Assembly: GCA_030827005.1 (NCBI GenBank)
Contig: JAVBJL010000009.1
Location: 67,136 to 131,135, forward strand
Origin: Wigglesworthia glossinidia
Lineage (GTDB): Bacteria > Pseudomonadota > Gammaproteobacteria > Enterobacterales > Enterobacteriaceae
Length of the DNA stretch: 64,000 bases
Direction: 5' to 3'
Position 1 is the stretch's first letter. Every line of letters starts with the position of its first letter. Below the pieces are notes generated by a model. That model was not told the DNA's origin, made no database searches, and worked only from the letters and a program-made list of their open reading frames with translations. Both the position numbers and the translations under genes were made by a program. This document shows, one piece after another, positions 40,290 through 51,081 of this stretch.

Positions 40290-42905
40290 ATGAAACATAC
40301 TTTTGAAATTAGAAAAACATTTTTAGATTTTTTTTCCAAAAAAAATCATAAAATTCTTAGTGGTAGCAGTTTAGTTGCGCAAAATGATAAAACTGTATTA
40401 TTTACTAATTCAGGAATGCATCAATTTAAAAACGTGTTTCTTGGATTAGAAGAAATACAATATCCATGTGTTGCTACTGCACAACGTTGTATACGTGCAG
40501 GAGGGAAGCATAACGATTTCAACATGGTCGGAAAAACTAAAATACATCATACATTTTTTGAAATGCTAGGTAATTTTAGTTTTGGAGCATATTTCAAAGT
40601 AGAAGCTATTCAATTTGCATGGGAATTACTGACCGGTAAAGAATGGTTTGATCTTCCAAAAGAAAGGTTACTAGTAACAGTATATTATAAAGATCAAACA
40701 ACTTATGATATTTGGACAAATAAAACAACTATTAATCCTAAAAACGTTATTTTCATTAAAGACAAGCAAAATACACCGTACCATTCAGATAATTTTTGGA
40801 CTATGGGAAATTATGGACCCTGCGGTCCATGTTCAGAAGTATTTTATTGTTTTAGTAATCCTGCCAGGATAAATGATTTGTTTTTAAAAGACCAATGTAT
40901 TGAAATTTGGAATTTAGTTTTTATGCAATTTAATTTAGAATCCACAGGAAAATTATTACCTTTACCTAAATTATCTATTGATACCGGCATGGGATTAGAA
41001 CGTATAGCATCTGTGTTACAAAAAGTTAATTCTAATTACGAAATAGACATATTTAAATTTCTTATACAAGAAATATCTAAAGTGATTAAAATTAATGATA
41101 TTGATTTAACATCACATAAAATTATTTCAGATCATATTCGTGCTGCTGTTTTTTTAATTTATGACGATGTTATTCCTTCTAATTCTGGCAGAGGATATGT
41201 TTTAAGAAGAATTATACGTCGTGCAATTTTGCGTGGAAACATTGATTTAAATGAAAATTGTTTTTTTTATAAATTAGTTGATCCGGTCGTTCAAATAATG
41301 TCGTATATTGATGTTCAATTATATAATAGACAAGATTATATAAAAAAAATTATCAAAACGGAAGAGGAACTATTTTTAAATTCTATAAAAAAGGGAATAC
41401 AATTTTTTAATAAAAAACTTATTAAAATTCGAAATAATATTTTATCCGGAGATGTTATTTTTAAGTTACACGATACCTACGGATTTCCTGTAGATTTAAC
41501 ACGTAAAATTTGTAATAAAAAAAATATTAATTTTGATCAATCTGGATTTGATATTGCTATGAAAATGCAAAAACATCAATCATATCAAAATAGTTATTTT
41601 AAAAATTTTTCACATTATATAGTAAATAAGAATTCGACTATTTTTTGCGGGTTTAATAATTTTAAATGCATAGCAAAAATAACTGCAATATATCATGATA
41701 AAATATCAACGGAACAAATAAAAAAAAATCAAGAAGCTTTAATTATTTTAAATACCACCACTTTTTATGGCGAATCTGGAGGTCAAATCGGGGATTCCGG
41801 TGTAATTAAATCAAATGATGGGATTTTTCATGTGAAAGATACAAAAAAATATGGCGATACAATAATACATATTGGAACAATGATAGATGGAAAATTTAAT
41901 ATTGGAAATACAGTATCTGTGTCAATTGATCGAAAAAAAAGAAAACGTATAACTCTAAATCATTCTGCAATACATTTATTACATGCGACATTACATCAAA
42001 TTTTAGGCTCTAACGCTATTCAAAAAGGCTCTTTAGTACATGAAAAGTATTTAAGTTTGGATTTTTCTTATTTTGATAAAATCAGTATAGATACAATTAA
42101 TACTATAGAGCATACAGTCAATATGCAAATTCGTAATAATTTAAAAATTGTCACAGATTATATGTCACTAAACAATGCATTAAATATTGGAGCAATTGCT
42201 TTATTTAAAGAAAAATATCATTCTGAAGTTCGTGTGTTAAAAATAGGTAATTTTTCCGTAGAATTATGTGGCGGTACGCATGTTAAACAAACTGGTGAAA
42301 TTGGTTGTTTTACGATTATTTCTGAAAAAAAAATTGCTGCAGAAATACATCGTATTAAAGCAGTAACTGGTAAATCTGCTATAAAATTTTTACACAATCA
42401 ACGTAGTATTTTAAATAAAATAAATTATTTAATGCATAGCAGCACATCTAATGTATTTGAAAAAATACAACAAATGAAAGAAGATTTAAAATCTTCAAGA
42501 AAAATAATATCTGATTCAAATAATATAAAAATCAAAAATTTGATACAAATCATTTATAAAAATGCCAAGTTTATTAAAAATAAAAAAATTATTATTGACC
42601 ATATATGTGATTTGATTGATAAAAAGATGCTACGTTTAATTTTAAATAAATTGAAAGAAAAATTAAACAACAGTATTATTATTTTAGCTGCGATAAATAA
42701 TAATCAAATACATGTAGTAGTAAGTGTTGCAAAAGAAATTTGTGATAATATACAAGCAAATAATATTATTATTTACTTTAAAAAATTTCATCCTTTAAAA
42801 GGCGGTGGAAACGTACATTTTGCTGAAGCAGTGGGATCCATGGATCTAAAAAGCTTAAAATCTATATTTAAAAAAATATTTGTGATATTATCTAAAAAAA
42901 TTTAA
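40290..42905 (+). CDS. alaS: Alanyl-tRNA synthetase
   Basis: A class II synthetase with editing. The 871 residues (E. coli 876) carry the catalytic core (FTNSGMHQFK, TFFEMLGNFSFG, DTGMGLERIASVLQ), the editing-domain metal ligands HSAIH and CGGTH, and a C-terminal domain ending in GGGNVHFAEA. It lies directly after recA, and tRNA-Ser begins 18 bases after its stop; csrA, which separates them in E. coli, is gone. Confidence 0.97.
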   Translation: MKHTFEIRKTFLDFFSKKNHKILSGSSLVAQNDKTVLFTNSGMHQFKNVFLGLEEIQYPCVATAQRCIRAGGKHNDFNMVGKTKIHHTFFEMLGNFSFGAYFKVEAIQFAWELLTGKEWFDLPKERLLVTVYYKDQTTYDIWTNKTTINPKNVIFIKDKQNTPYHSDNFWTMGNYGPCGPCSEVFYCFSNPARINDLFLKDQCIEIWNLVFMQFNLESTGKLLPLPKLSIDTGMGLERIASVLQKVNSNYEIDIFKFLIQEISKVIKINDIDLTSHKIISDHIRAAVFLIYDDVIPSNSGRGYVLRRIIRRAILRGNIDLNENCFFYKLVDPVVQIMSYIDVQLYNRQDYIKKIIKTEEELFLNSIKKGIQFFNKKLIKIRNNILSGDVIFKLHDTYGFPVDLTRKICNKKNINFDQSGFDIAMKMQKHQSYQNSYFKNFSHYIVNKNSTIFCGFNNFKCIAKITAIYHDKISTEQIKKNQEALIILNTTTFYGESGGQIGDSGVIKSNDGIFHVKDTKKYGDTIIHIGTMIDGKFNIGNTVSVSIDRKKRKRITLNHSAIHLLHATLHQILGSNAIQKGSLVHEKYLSLDFSYFDKISIDTINTIEHTVNMQIRNNLKIVTDYMSLNNALNIGAIALFKEKYHSEVRVLKIGNFSVELCGGTHVKQTGEIGCFTIISEKKIAAEIHRIKAVTGKSAIKFLHNQRSILNKINYLMHSSTSNVFEKIQQMKEDLKSSRKIISDSNNIKIKNLIQIIYKNAKFIKNKKIIIDHICDLIDKKMLRLILNKLKEKLNNSIIILAAINNNQIHVVVSVAKEICDNIQANNIIIYFKKFHPLKGGGNVHFAEAVGSMDLKSLKSIFKKIFVILSKKI

Positions 42906-42923
42906 TTCAATATCATCATATAT

Positions 42924-43009
42924 GGTGAGATGGCCGAGAGGCTGAAGGCGCTCCTCTGCTAAGGGAGTATATAGAGAATATATCGAGGGTTCGAATCCCT
43001 CTCTCACCG
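42924..43009 (+). tRNA. serV: tRNA-Ser (anticodon GCU)
   Basis: A class II tRNA with a long variable arm: acceptor GGTGAGA/TCTCACC, anticodon loop CTGCTAA with GCT, T arm GAGGGTTCGAATCCCTC, and discriminator G. No CCA is encoded. It is nearly identical to E. coli serV outside the variable arm and sits at the same place, between alaS and tRNA-Arg(ACG). Confidence 0.97.
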
Positions 43010-43017
43010 AATCTTTT

Positions 43018-43092
43018 GCATCCGTAGCTCAGTCTGGATAGAGCACTCGGCTACGAACCGAGAGGTCAGGGGTTCAAATCCTCTCGGATGCA
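43018..43092 (+). tRNA. argV: tRNA-Arg (anticodon ACG)
   Basis: A cloverleaf with acceptor GCATCCG/CGGATGC, anticodon loop CTACGAA with ACG (A34 presumably edited to inosine by TadA), and discriminator A; no CCA is encoded. It starts 8 bases after tRNA-Ser, so the two are co-transcribed. E. coli has four copies here (argV, Y, Z, Q); only one remains. Confidence 0.97.
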
Positions 43093-43359
43093 GTGTAAGT
43101 CAATATAATTTCAATTTTTACAAAACATATATGAAAAAATCATAATAAATAATGATTTAGAATAAAGGCTATTAAAAATAAATCAAATAAAACTAAATAG
43201 TTTTTATTACACTATATTTAATAAAAAATATTTATAATTTAACTTAATAAAACTATTTTATATATTAATTAACAATTAATTTATCAAATATTAATATTGT
43301 ATATGTAAATTAGTAATATTATATATTACTAGTTTTTTAAATTTTCAAGAGATATAATT
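43093..43359. other. Gene-free stretch before greA
   Basis: 267 A+T-rich bases between tRNA-Arg(ACG) and greA. No hairpin terminator or small gene was recognised. It is presumably the site of the greA promoter. Confidence 0.5.
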
Positions 43360-43836
43360 ATGAATCATATTCCAATGACTTTAAATGGAGCAAAAAAACT
43401 ACGTGAAGAATTAAAATATTTAAAACAAGTACGACGTCCAGAAATAATAAAAGATATTGCAGAAGCTAGACAATATGGAGATTTAAAAGAAAATGCAGAA
43501 TATCATTCCGCTAAAGAACAGCAATATTTTTGTGAAGGTAGAATTCAGGAAATTGAATCTAAATTAGTTAATTCTAATATAATTGATATTAAAAAAATTC
43601 CAGTAAAAGATCGCGTAATTTTTGGAGTAACTATCATTATAAAAAACCTAGATACTTCTGAAAAAAAAGAATATCAGATCGTCGGAGACGACGAAGCAGA
43701 TTTTAAATCCAACCTAATTTCTATTAGTTCCCCTTTAGCACGTGGTTTAATTGGAAAAAAAAAATTAGATATCGTTGATATCTATACCCCGAGAGGAATA
43801 ACAACATATAAAATATTAGATATAAAATATTTATAA
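43360..43836 (+). CDS. greA: Transcription elongation factor GreA
   Basis: Stimulates transcript cleavage by backtracked RNA polymerase. The 158 residues equal E. coli GreA, with the N-terminal coiled coil carrying [18 protein letters not shown] at its tip (the catalytic acidic residues) and the C-terminal domain ending in [11 protein letters not shown] and DIYTPRG. Cleavage factors help polymerase on the long A/T homopolymers common here. Confidence 0.97.
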   Translation: MNHIPMTLNGAKKLREELKYLKQVRRPEIIKDIAEARQYGDLKENAEYHSAKEQQYFCEGRIQEIESKLVNSNIIDIKKIPVKDRVIFGVTIIIKNLDTSEKKEYQIVGDDEADFKSNLISISSPLARGLIGKKKLDIVDIYTPRGITTYKILDIKYL

Positions 43837-43943
43837 GTTAGCCTTTTAATTATTTTATGATAATGATACCATTACAAAACTATTTTATCAAAATAAAATA
43901 AATTTTTAATTAAATTGGAATAATTTAGTTTTTTAAATAGGAA

Positions 43944-44564
43944 ATGAGTATGCACTATGCGCATTCTAATACTTGGCTGTCAAAACATGTCTCGGATCAA
44001 TTTGTAAAAAAATCTAAACGTTTTGGATATAGATCTCGCGCTTGGTTTAAATTAAACGAAATACAAAAAATAAATAATGTTATTTCTCCAGGAATGACTG
44101 TACTGGATCTTGGATCTTCGCCTGGAGGATGGTCTCAATATGCATCTAAACAAGTGAAAAAACAAGGTCACGTGATATCCTGCGATATTCAACCCATGCA
44201 TGCAATACCAAAAGTATCTTTTATTTTAGGAGATGTATTTAAAAAAAATATACTAAATAATATTTTTAAAAAAATAAAAAATAAAATAGATGTGATTTTA
44301 TGCGATATTGCTCCCAATATTACTGGAATCACAGAAATAGATCATCCAAAATGCATCAATATGAATTATAAAATATTAAATTTATACAGATCTATATTAT
44401 TAAAAAACGGCATATTTGTTATTAAAAGTTTTCATGGTTCAGACTTGATTACTTTCTATACAGAAATAAAGCAATTATTCAATAAAATAAAAATTTTTAA
44501 ACCGAATGCTTCTCGAGCGCATTCCAAAGAGATATATATTATCGCAATTGGTTATAAAAAGTAA
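43944..44564 (+). CDS. rlmE: 23S rRNA 2'-O-ribose methyltransferase (U2552)
   Basis: Methylates U2552 in the peptidyl-transferase A loop late in 50S assembly. The 206 residues (E. coli RlmE/FtsJ 209) contain SRAWFKLNEI with the catalytic Lys, the AdoMet loop DLGSSPGGWSQY, CDIAPN with the catalytic Asp, VIKSFHG with the second Lys, and SRAHSKEIYI with the Glu. It is followed by ftsH after 53 bases, as in E. coli. Confidence 0.96.
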   Translation: MSMHYAHSNTWLSKHVSDQFVKKSKRFGYRSRAWFKLNEIQKINNVISPGMTVLDLGSSPGGWSQYASKQVKKQGHVISCDIQPMHAIPKVSFILGDVFKKNILNNIFKKIKNKIDVILCDIAPNITGITEIDHPKCINMNYKILNLYRSILLKNGIFVIKSFHGSDLITFYTEIKQLFNKIKIFKPNASRAHSKEIYIIAIGYKK

Positions 44565-44617
44565 ATTTTTATTAATTATTACTAATAAATTTTTAAAATG
44601 AAAATGAGGTTACTGTC

Positions 44618-46537
44618 TTGAGCGACATGGCTAAAAACCTAATTCTTTGGCTAATTATCGCAGTTGTTCTAATGTCTGTTTTTCAAAGTTTCGGGCCAAG
44701 TGATTCTAATAAAAGAAAAGTAGATTATTCTACTTTTATGTCAGAATTAAACCAAGAACAAATTAAAGAAACTCGTATTAATGGTAGAGAGGTTATTGTT
44801 TTTAAAAAAGATGGTAGCAAATATACCACTTATATTCCAATTAACGATCCAAAACTGCTAGATATTCTTTTGTCAAAGAATGTCAAAATAATTGGTGAAC
44901 CACCAGAAGAACCAAGCCTATTAACTTCTATCTTTATTTCTTGGTTTCCAATGCTATTATTAATTGGGGTGTGGATATTTTTCATGCGGCAAATGCAAGG
45001 AGGAGGTGGAAAAGGAGCGATGTCTTTTGGTAAAAGTAAAGCACGCATGTTAACAGAAGATCAAATTAAAACAACATTTTTAGACGTCGCAGGTTGTGAT
45101 GAGGCAAAAGAAGAAGTCAGCGAATTAGTAGATTATTTAAAAGAACCTAGTCGATTTCAAAAACTAGGCGGAAAAATTCCCAAAGGTATACTCATGGTAG
45201 GACCACCCGGAACAGGAAAAACACTTTTAGCAAAAGCCATTGCAGGAGAAGCAAAAGTTCCATTTTTTACAATTTCAGGATCAGATTTCGTAGAAATGTT
45301 TGTAGGAGTCGGTGCTTCTAGAGTGAGAGATATGTTTGAACAAGCCAAAAAGACTGCACCATGTATTATATTCATCGATGAAATTGACGCAGTAGGACGT
45401 CAAAGAGGAGCTGGATTAGGAGGAGGACATGATGAAAGAGAGCAAACATTAAATCAAATGTTAGTTGAAATGGATGGCTTTGAAGGAAATGAAAGCATTA
45501 TTGTCATTGCTGCTACTAATAGACCAGATGTTTTAGATCCTGCGTTATTAAGACCAGGAAGATTCGATAGACAAGTGATAGTTGGTTTACCCGATGTACG
45601 TGGAAGAGAGCAAATACTTAAAGTTCATATGAAACAAGTACCTCTATCTTCTGATATAGATTCTGCGGTAATCGCACGTGGAACTCCTGGATTTTCTGGA
45701 GCAGATTTGGCAAATTTAGTAAATGAAGCGGCATTATTCGCAGCAAGAAAAAATAATATAAATGTATCTATGATAGAATTTGAAAAAGCAAAAGATAAAA
45801 TTATGATGGGGGCTGAAAGACGTTCAATGGTTATGACAGAAACACAAAAAGAAGCCACTGCCTATCATGAAGCAGGACATGCAATCGTAGGTCGTTTGGT
45901 TCCAGCACATGATCCAGTTCATAAAGTTACAATTATTCCTCGAGGACGCGCTTTAGGTATTACTTTTTTTCTACCTAAAGGAGACATTATTAGTACAAGT
46001 CGACAAAAATTAGAAAGTCAGATTTCTACTTTGTATGGAGGTAGATTAGCAGAAGAAATTATTTATGGAATTTCTGAAGTATCTACTGGAGCTTCTAATG
46101 ATATTAAAATAGCCACATCAATTGCACGTAATATGATAACCCAATGGGGATTTTCCAATAAACTTGGTCCCTTATTATATTCAGAAGAAGAAGAAGAAAT
46201 ATTTTTAGGTCGTTCAGTTTCAAAATCTCGTCATATTTCAGATAAAACAGCATGTATTATCGATCAAGAAGTACGCTCTTTAATTGAAAAAAATTACTTG
46301 AGAGCTCGAAAATTAATTTTAGAAAATATTGATATATTACATGCAATGAAAGATGCATTAATGCAATATGAAACAATCCATGACTATCAGATCGATGATT
46401 TAATGGATAGAAAACCAGTTCGACCTCCATCAGATTGGATTGATCCAAAAACAAAAATTAATAGCACAACAGAAAAATTAGAAAATCAAAATAAATCAAA
46501 TATTATTAATAAAAATATTTTTAACCAAATTCAATAA
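44618..46537 (+). CDS. ftsH: ATP-dependent zinc metalloprotease FtsH
   Basis: A hexameric inner-membrane AAA protease that degrades LpxC, sigma-32 and misassembled membrane proteins. The 639 residues (E. coli 644) have membrane segments at about 6-24 and 100-121, Walker A GPPGTGKT near residue 195, the SRH region, and the zinc site HEAGH near residue 417. The start is TTG at 44618, preceded by GAGG; it gives [12 protein letters not shown], identical to the E. coli N-terminus. The C-terminal tail is Asn/Lys-rich and diverged. It is co-directional with rlmE and folP. Confidence 0.98.
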   Translation: MSDMAKNLILWLIIAVVLMSVFQSFGPSDSNKRKVDYSTFMSELNQEQIKETRINGREVIVFKKDGSKYTTYIPINDPKLLDILLSKNVKIIGEPPEEPSLLTSIFISWFPMLLLIGVWIFFMRQMQGGGGKGAMSFGKSKARMLTEDQIKTTFLDVAGCDEAKEEVSELVDYLKEPSRFQKLGGKIPKGILMVGPPGTGKTLLAKAIAGEAKVPFFTISGSDFVEMFVGVGASRVRDMFEQAKKTAPCIIFIDEIDAVGRQRGAGLGGGHDEREQTLNQMLVEMDGFEGNESIIVIAATNRPDVLDPALLRPGRFDRQVIVGLPDVRGREQILKVHMKQVPLSSDIDSAVIARGTPGFSGADLANLVNEAALFAARKNNINVSMIEFEKAKDKIMMGAERRSMVMTETQKEATAYHEAGHAIVGRLVPAHDPVHKVTIIPRGRALGITFFLPKGDIISTSRQKLESQISTLYGGRLAEEIIYGISEVSTGASNDIKIATSIARNMITQWGFSNKLGPLLYSEEEEEIFLGRSVSKSRHISDKTACIIDQEVRSLIEKNYLRARKLILENIDILHAMKDALMQYETIHDYQIDDLMDRKPVRPPSDWIDPKTKINSTTEKLENQNKSNIINKNIFNQIQ

Positions 46538-46591
46538 GATAAATGTTAATTATTAAAATTTATTTATAATAATATAATTTAAACTCAGTCT

Positions 46592-47434
46592 ATGTTCGAT
46601 AAATTAAAAAAAAATATATCATCAAAACTAAATATTATGGGAATTTTAAATGTCACTCCAGATTCATTTTCTGATGGCGGAAAATTTACTAACATAAATA
46701 ATGCAATAAATCATGTACGTTTTATGATACGTTCTGGAGTAGACATAATTGATGTGGGGGGAGAATCTAGTCGTCCAGGAGCAAAAAGAGTCGGTGAATC
46801 CGAAGAGGCAGAACGAGTCATTCCGATTGTAGAAAAAATTTTGAAACAATTCGATATAGCTGTCTCTGTTAATACATCGCACTTATCTATTATGAAAGAA
46901 TGTATCACACTTGGAGTGCATATGATAAATGATATTCGATCATTTACAGAATGTCACTCACTAAATTCTATCATTCACAGCAATGTTATGCTGTGCTTAA
47001 TGCACATGCAAGGTAATCCAGAATATATGCAACAATCTCCAAAATATAAATGTATTATTTCAGAAATAGAAGAATTCTTTACAAAAAGAATCTCTTTTCT
47101 TACATTAAAAGGGATAAATAAAGATCGCATTATTATTGATCCAGGTTTTGGATTTGGAAAAAAAACACAACATAATTATAGTCTTTTGGCAAATTTAAAG
47201 TATTTTTTAAAATTTGAAACTCCTATTCTTGTAGGTTTTTCAAGGAAAATCATGACAGATATATATAAAAAATACTCTCCAAATCAACGGGTTATCGGTA
47301 GTATTGTATGTGCAATTCTTGCATGTATTGAAGGCGCTTCCATTATTAGAGTGCATGATGTACAAGAAACCGCTGATGCACTTAGCGTCTTAAATACATT
47401 TATTTCAGAAAAAATGTTGCATGGTATATCGTAA
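46592..47434 (+). CDS. folP: Dihydropteroate synthase
   Basis: Joins p-aminobenzoate to the pterin made by FolK. The 280 residues (E. coli 282) show the pterin and pABA loops [13 protein letters not shown] and [11 protein letters not shown], then [28 protein letters not shown] and IIRVHDV. One oddity: the conserved Asp of ISVDTSK (E. coli D96) is Asn here (SVNTSH, N94). Its last 14 bases overlap the start of glmM, so the two are translationally coupled, as in the E. coli ftsH-folP-glmM order. Confidence 0.96.
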   Translation: MFDKLKKNISSKLNIMGILNVTPDSFSDGGKFTNINNAINHVRFMIRSGVDIIDVGGESSRPGAKRVGESEEAERVIPIVEKILKQFDIAVSVNTSHLSIMKECITLGVHMINDIRSFTECHSLNSIIHSNVMLCLMHMQGNPEYMQQSPKYKCIISEIEEFFTKRISFLTLKGINKDRIIIDPGFGFGKKTQHNYSLLANLKYFLKFETPILVGFSRKIMTDIYKKYSPNQRVIGSIVCAILACIEGASIIRVHDVQETADALSVLNTFISEKMLHGIS

Positions 47435-48782
47435 ATATTTTGGCACAGATGGAATAAGAGGTAAATTTGGAGATCATCCAATTACTTCAGAATTTTTTAT
47501 TCATTTAGGATTTGCAATAGGAAACGTTTTATGTAAAAATTGCACTTCCCGAATAGTCATCATTGGTAATGATACTAGAGAATCCGGGCCTATTTTAAAA
47601 TCCGCGTTAGCCGCCGGTCTATCTTGTTCCGGAGTATCGTCATTATTAATTGGAACTATTCCAACTCCAGCAATCTCTTATCTTACGCAATTTTTTAACG
47701 CAGATGTAGGAATTGCTATTTCTGCATCACATAATCCATTTGATGATAACGGAATAAAATTTTTTTCTAAATCTGGTAAAAAATTATCTAAAAAAATAGA
47801 AAATCACATTGAAAAAGAATTATTAGAAATAGTATATAAAAAAAACAATTTTTTGTGTCAAAAAAAATATCAACAATTCAATGCAATTAATCAATATCTC
47901 AAATTTTGCGAGTCTACTATTCCAAATCATCATTTAAACTTAAAAGGATTAAATATTGTCGTAGATTGTGCAAATGGCGCTACATATCAAATTGCACCAA
48001 CTTTGTTAAGAAAACTTGGAGCAAATGTAATTGCTATTAGTTGTCAACCTAATGGAATCAATATTAATCATGAATGCGGAACAACTAATATTTTTCCTTT
48101 AAGATACAGGGTTTTGAAAGAAAAAGCAGATTTAGGTATCGCTTATGATGGAGATGGAGATCGTTTAATTATGATAGACCATCTTGGAAATGTTGTAGAT
48201 GGAGATCAAATTTTATATATTTTAGTAAGAGATAGAATAAAGAATAAAAAATTTCACGGAGGAGTAGTCGGAACACTAATGAGCAATATGGGATTAGAAC
48301 TTGCTTTAAAACGCTTAGGAGTGCCATTTTTAAGAGCACACATTGGTGATAGAAATATTTTAAAAGCTTTAGAGGAAAATGGATGGACTCTAGGCGCAGA
48401 GAATTCTGGACATATAATTCTATTAGAACATTCTTTTACTGGAGACGCTATTATTGCGGGGTTACAAATTTTATCTATTATCGTACATGATAATACTACG
48501 TTAAAAAATCTTTGCAAAGGGATAAAGTTATTACCTCAGATTTTAATTAATGTACAATTAAATCAAGAATCTTCTAATCCTTTAGATTCTCATATAGTAC
48601 AACATGTCAGTGCAATATCAAAGAAGATTTTAGCAGGTAATGGACGTATCTTATTAAGAAAATCTGGAACAGAGCCAGTAGTAAGAGTTATGGTAGAAGG
48701 AACGGAAGCAACTAAGGTGATTAAATTAGCATATCACATTGCAAATATTGTAAAATCAAAAAAAATAGATTTAACAATATAA
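47421..48782 (+). CDS. glmM: Phosphoglucosamine mutase
   Basis: Converts glucosamine 6-phosphate to the 1-phosphate for UDP-GlcNAc, the precursor of both peptidoglycan and lipid A. The 453 residues (E. coli 445) have [11 protein letters not shown], the phosphoserine loop [16 protein letters not shown], the metal-binding DGDGDR and the C-terminal [12 protein letters not shown]. It overlaps folP by 14 bases and precedes secG. Confidence 0.97.
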   Translation: MVYRKYFGTDGIRGKFGDHPITSEFFIHLGFAIGNVLCKNCTSRIVIIGNDTRESGPILKSALAAGLSCSGVSSLLIGTIPTPAISYLTQFFNADVGIAISASHNPFDDNGIKFFSKSGKKLSKKIENHIEKELLEIVYKKNNFLCQKKYQQFNAINQYLKFCESTIPNHHLNLKGLNIVVDCANGATYQIAPTLLRKLGANVIAISCQPNGININHECGTTNIFPLRYRVLKEKADLGIAYDGDGDRLIMIDHLGNVVDGDQILYILVRDRIKNKKFHGGVVGTLMSNMGLELALKRLGVPFLRAHIGDRNILKALEENGWTLGAENSGHIILLEHSFTGDAIIAGLQILSIIVHDNTTLKNLCKGIKLLPQILINVQLNQESSNPLDSHIVQHVSAISKKILAGNGRILLRKSGTEPVVRVMVEGTEATKVIKLAYHIANIVKSKKIDLTI

Positions 48783-48818
48783 TTATGTATTTACTCGTTA
48801 TTTTTATATAGGTACAAC

Positions 48819-49106
48819 ATGCATATTTTTATACTGATAGTTTTTTTGATAGTGTCAATCGGATTAGTGTTTTTAATTATTATTCAAGATAGTAAATCTT
48901 ATGATATTCATACTACATATAATCCATTTTCTAGTAGTATTTTTGGCAAATCAACTTCTAATAATGCAATTACAAAGTTTACAGCTTTTTTGGCAGCTTT
49001 ATTTTTTATTTTAAGCTTAATTTTAGGTCGTTTAAATAGTAATGTGTCCAAAAATGATAATAAATGGGAATCTCTTTTACGTAATGTAAGCAAAGAAGAA
49101 AAATAA
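48819..49106 (+). CDS. secG: Protein-export membrane protein SecG
   Basis: The accessory subunit of SecYEG. The 95 residues (E. coli 110) show two membrane helices (about residues 2-22 and 50-68) joined by a loop ending in FGKSTSNNAITKFTAFLA, matching the E. coli SANFMTRMTALLA region. The C-terminal tail is shortened. It is followed by tRNA-Leu, as in E. coli. Confidence 0.93.
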   Translation: MHIFILIVFLIVSIGLVFLIIIQDSKSYDIHTTYNPFSSSIFGKSTSNNAITKFTAFLAALFFILSLILGRLNSNVSKNDNKWESLLRNVSKEEK

Positions 49107-49155
49107 ATTCGAATTTAAAAATTTTAAAATATATTAAGCACATAAACGTTATTTT

Positions 49156-49238
49156 GCCGAGATGGTGAAACCGGTAGACACGTTACTTTGAGGGGGTAAT
49201 GCTGTATAAGCGTGCGGGTTCGAATCCCGCTCTCGGCA
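49156..49238 (+). tRNA. leuU: tRNA-Leu (anticodon GAG)
   Basis: A class II tRNA with a variable arm: acceptor GCCGAGA/TCTCGGC, anticodon loop TTGAGGG with GAG, T arm GCGGGTTCGAATCCCGC, and discriminator A. No CCA is encoded. It has the E. coli leuU position between secG and the initiator tRNA. Confidence 0.96.
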
Positions 49239-49297
49239 TGATTTGAGTTGGACAAAATCATCTTGATTTTTTTTAAATTATAATTTATATTAATTAA

Positions 49298-49374
<77 letters not shown>

Positions 49375-49497
49375 ACAAATAAACGTTAAAATTTAATCAA
49401 ATTTTGCTTTTACCACTAGATCAGTCTTATTTTTTTAAATTTAAAATATACATTTTTTTGAATGATACTATCAGAAATTCACTAATTTTTTGCTGTT

Positions 49498-49525
49498 TTG
49501 CACTTAAAATCAATGATGTTATAAT
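49498..49525 (+). promoter_or_regulatory. Possible promoter of the nusA-infB operon
   Basis: An exact TATAAT (49520-49525) with a weak -35 TTGCAC (49498-49503) at 16-base spacing, about 40 bases before the nusA ATG. In E. coli the operon starts further upstream at metY, so read-through from the tRNA is an alternative. Confidence 0.4.
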
Positions 49526-49565
49526 TTTCAGAAAATATAATTTAAAGATTTAATAGGCGATTTAA

Positions 49566-51053
49566 ATGAATAAAGAAATTTTAGCCGTCGTTGAAGCCGT
49601 ATCTAACGAAAAAGAACTACCAAGAGAAAAAATTTTTGAGGCGTTAGAAACGGCATTAGAAGCTGCTACAAAAAAAAAATATGATCAAGATATTGACGTA
49701 AGAGTAAATATTGATAGAAAATCAGGTAAATTTGAGACATTTCGTCGATGGATGATCGTAGACGAAGTAAAACAACCAACTCGAGAAATAACTTTAGATG
49801 CTGCAAAAATCGATGATCCACAAGCAAAAATATTCGAATACGTTGAAGATCAAGTGCAATCAATTTTTTTTGATAGAATTACAACGCAAACTGCAAAACA
49901 AGTAATTGTTCAAAAAGTTCGAGAAGCAGAGCGAGCAATGATAGTGAATAAATTTCGTGAACACAAAGGCGAAATAATTACTGGAATTGTTAAAAAACTA
50001 AATCGAGATAGTATTGGATTAGACCTTGGAAGTCACGCAGAAGCTATAATTAGCCGAGAAGATATGCTACCAAGAGAACATTTTAGACTAGGAGATCGTG
50101 TAAAAGGGGTATTATATCTAATTAAACCCGAATCAAGAGGAGCACAACTGTTTGTAAGTAGAACTAAAAAAGAAATGCTAATAGAGCTATTTCGAATAGA
50201 AGTTCCAGAAATTGGAGAAGAAATTATTAACGTTAAATCTGCAGCAAGAGATCCCGGATTAAGATCTAAAATCGCAGTACATACTAATGATAAACGTATC
50301 GATCCTATTGGGGCATGTGTTGGAATGCGCGGAGCTAGAGTGCAAGCCGTGTCCAGAGAGCTCGGAGGAGAGCGTATAGATATAATTTTATGGGATAGTA
50401 ATCCAGCGCAATTTGTTATTAATGCAATGGCGCCAGCAGATGTAACCTCAATAATAGTAGACGAAGATAATCATACAATGGATATTGCAGTAAAAAGTGA
50501 GAACTTAGCACAGGCAATCGGTAAAAATGGACAAAATGTTCGTCTGGCATCCCAATTAAGCGGATGGGACCTAAATGTCATGACTTCAGAAGATTTAAAA
50601 GATAAACATCAAGCAGAAGAAAAAAAAACAATAAATTCGTTCATTAAGTATTTAAAAATTACTTCAGAACTAGCAGAATCTTTAGTACAAGAAGGATTTT
50701 CTGTATTGGAAGAAATCGCATATGTTCCAATAAATGAGCTATTATCCATTAAATCTTTGAACGAAAAAACTGCACAAAACTTAAAAGAACAAGCCCAATT
50801 TGTTTTGACAGAATTAGCTTTAAAAAAAGAAGAAAAAAGTCTAATATCGGTAGATAAAAATCTCATTCAATTATCTGGAGTAAATTCAGAGATTGCTTAT
50901 CAATTTGCAGAAAGAGGAATTCTCACCTTAGAAGACTTAGCAGAGCAAGGAATAGATGATATTTCAGATATTCAAGAGTTAACTATTAAAAAAGCCGGAG
51001 AATTAATAATGGCCGCAAGAAATATATGTTGGTTTAACAGCAGCAACACATAA
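49566..51053 (+). CDS. nusA: Transcription termination/antitermination factor NusA
   Basis: Binds RNA polymerase and modulates pausing, termination and antitermination. The 495 residues equal E. coli NusA. The N-terminal domain ([22 protein letters not shown]), S1, KH1 ([17 protein letters not shown]) and KH2 ([17 protein letters not shown]) domains and both C-terminal acidic repeats are present, ending in AARNICWF. It has an in-frame A10 tract near residue 37. It is first in a nusA-infB-rbfA-truB-rpsO-pnp series. Confidence 0.98.
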   Translation: MNKEILAVVEAVSNEKELPREKIFEALETALEAATKKKYDQDIDVRVNIDRKSGKFETFRRWMIVDEVKQPTREITLDAAKIDDPQAKIFEYVEDQVQSIFFDRITTQTAKQVIVQKVREAERAMIVNKFREHKGEIITGIVKKLNRDSIGLDLGSHAEAIISREDMLPREHFRLGDRVKGVLYLIKPESRGAQLFVSRTKKEMLIELFRIEVPEIGEEIINVKSAARDPGLRSKIAVHTNDKRIDPIGACVGMRGARVQAVSRELGGERIDIILWDSNPAQFVINAMAPADVTSIIVDEDNHTMDIAVKSENLAQAIGKNGQNVRLASQLSGWDLNVMTSEDLKDKHQAEEKKTINSFIKYLKITSELAESLVQEGFSVLEEIAYVPINELLSIKSLNEKTAQNLKEQAQFVLTELALKKEEKSLISVDKNLIQLSGVNSEIAYQFAERGILTLEDLAEQGIDDISDIQELTIKKAGELIMAARNICWFNSSNT

Positions 51054-51081
51054 TATTTAAAAAAATGAGAAAATTTGTATT

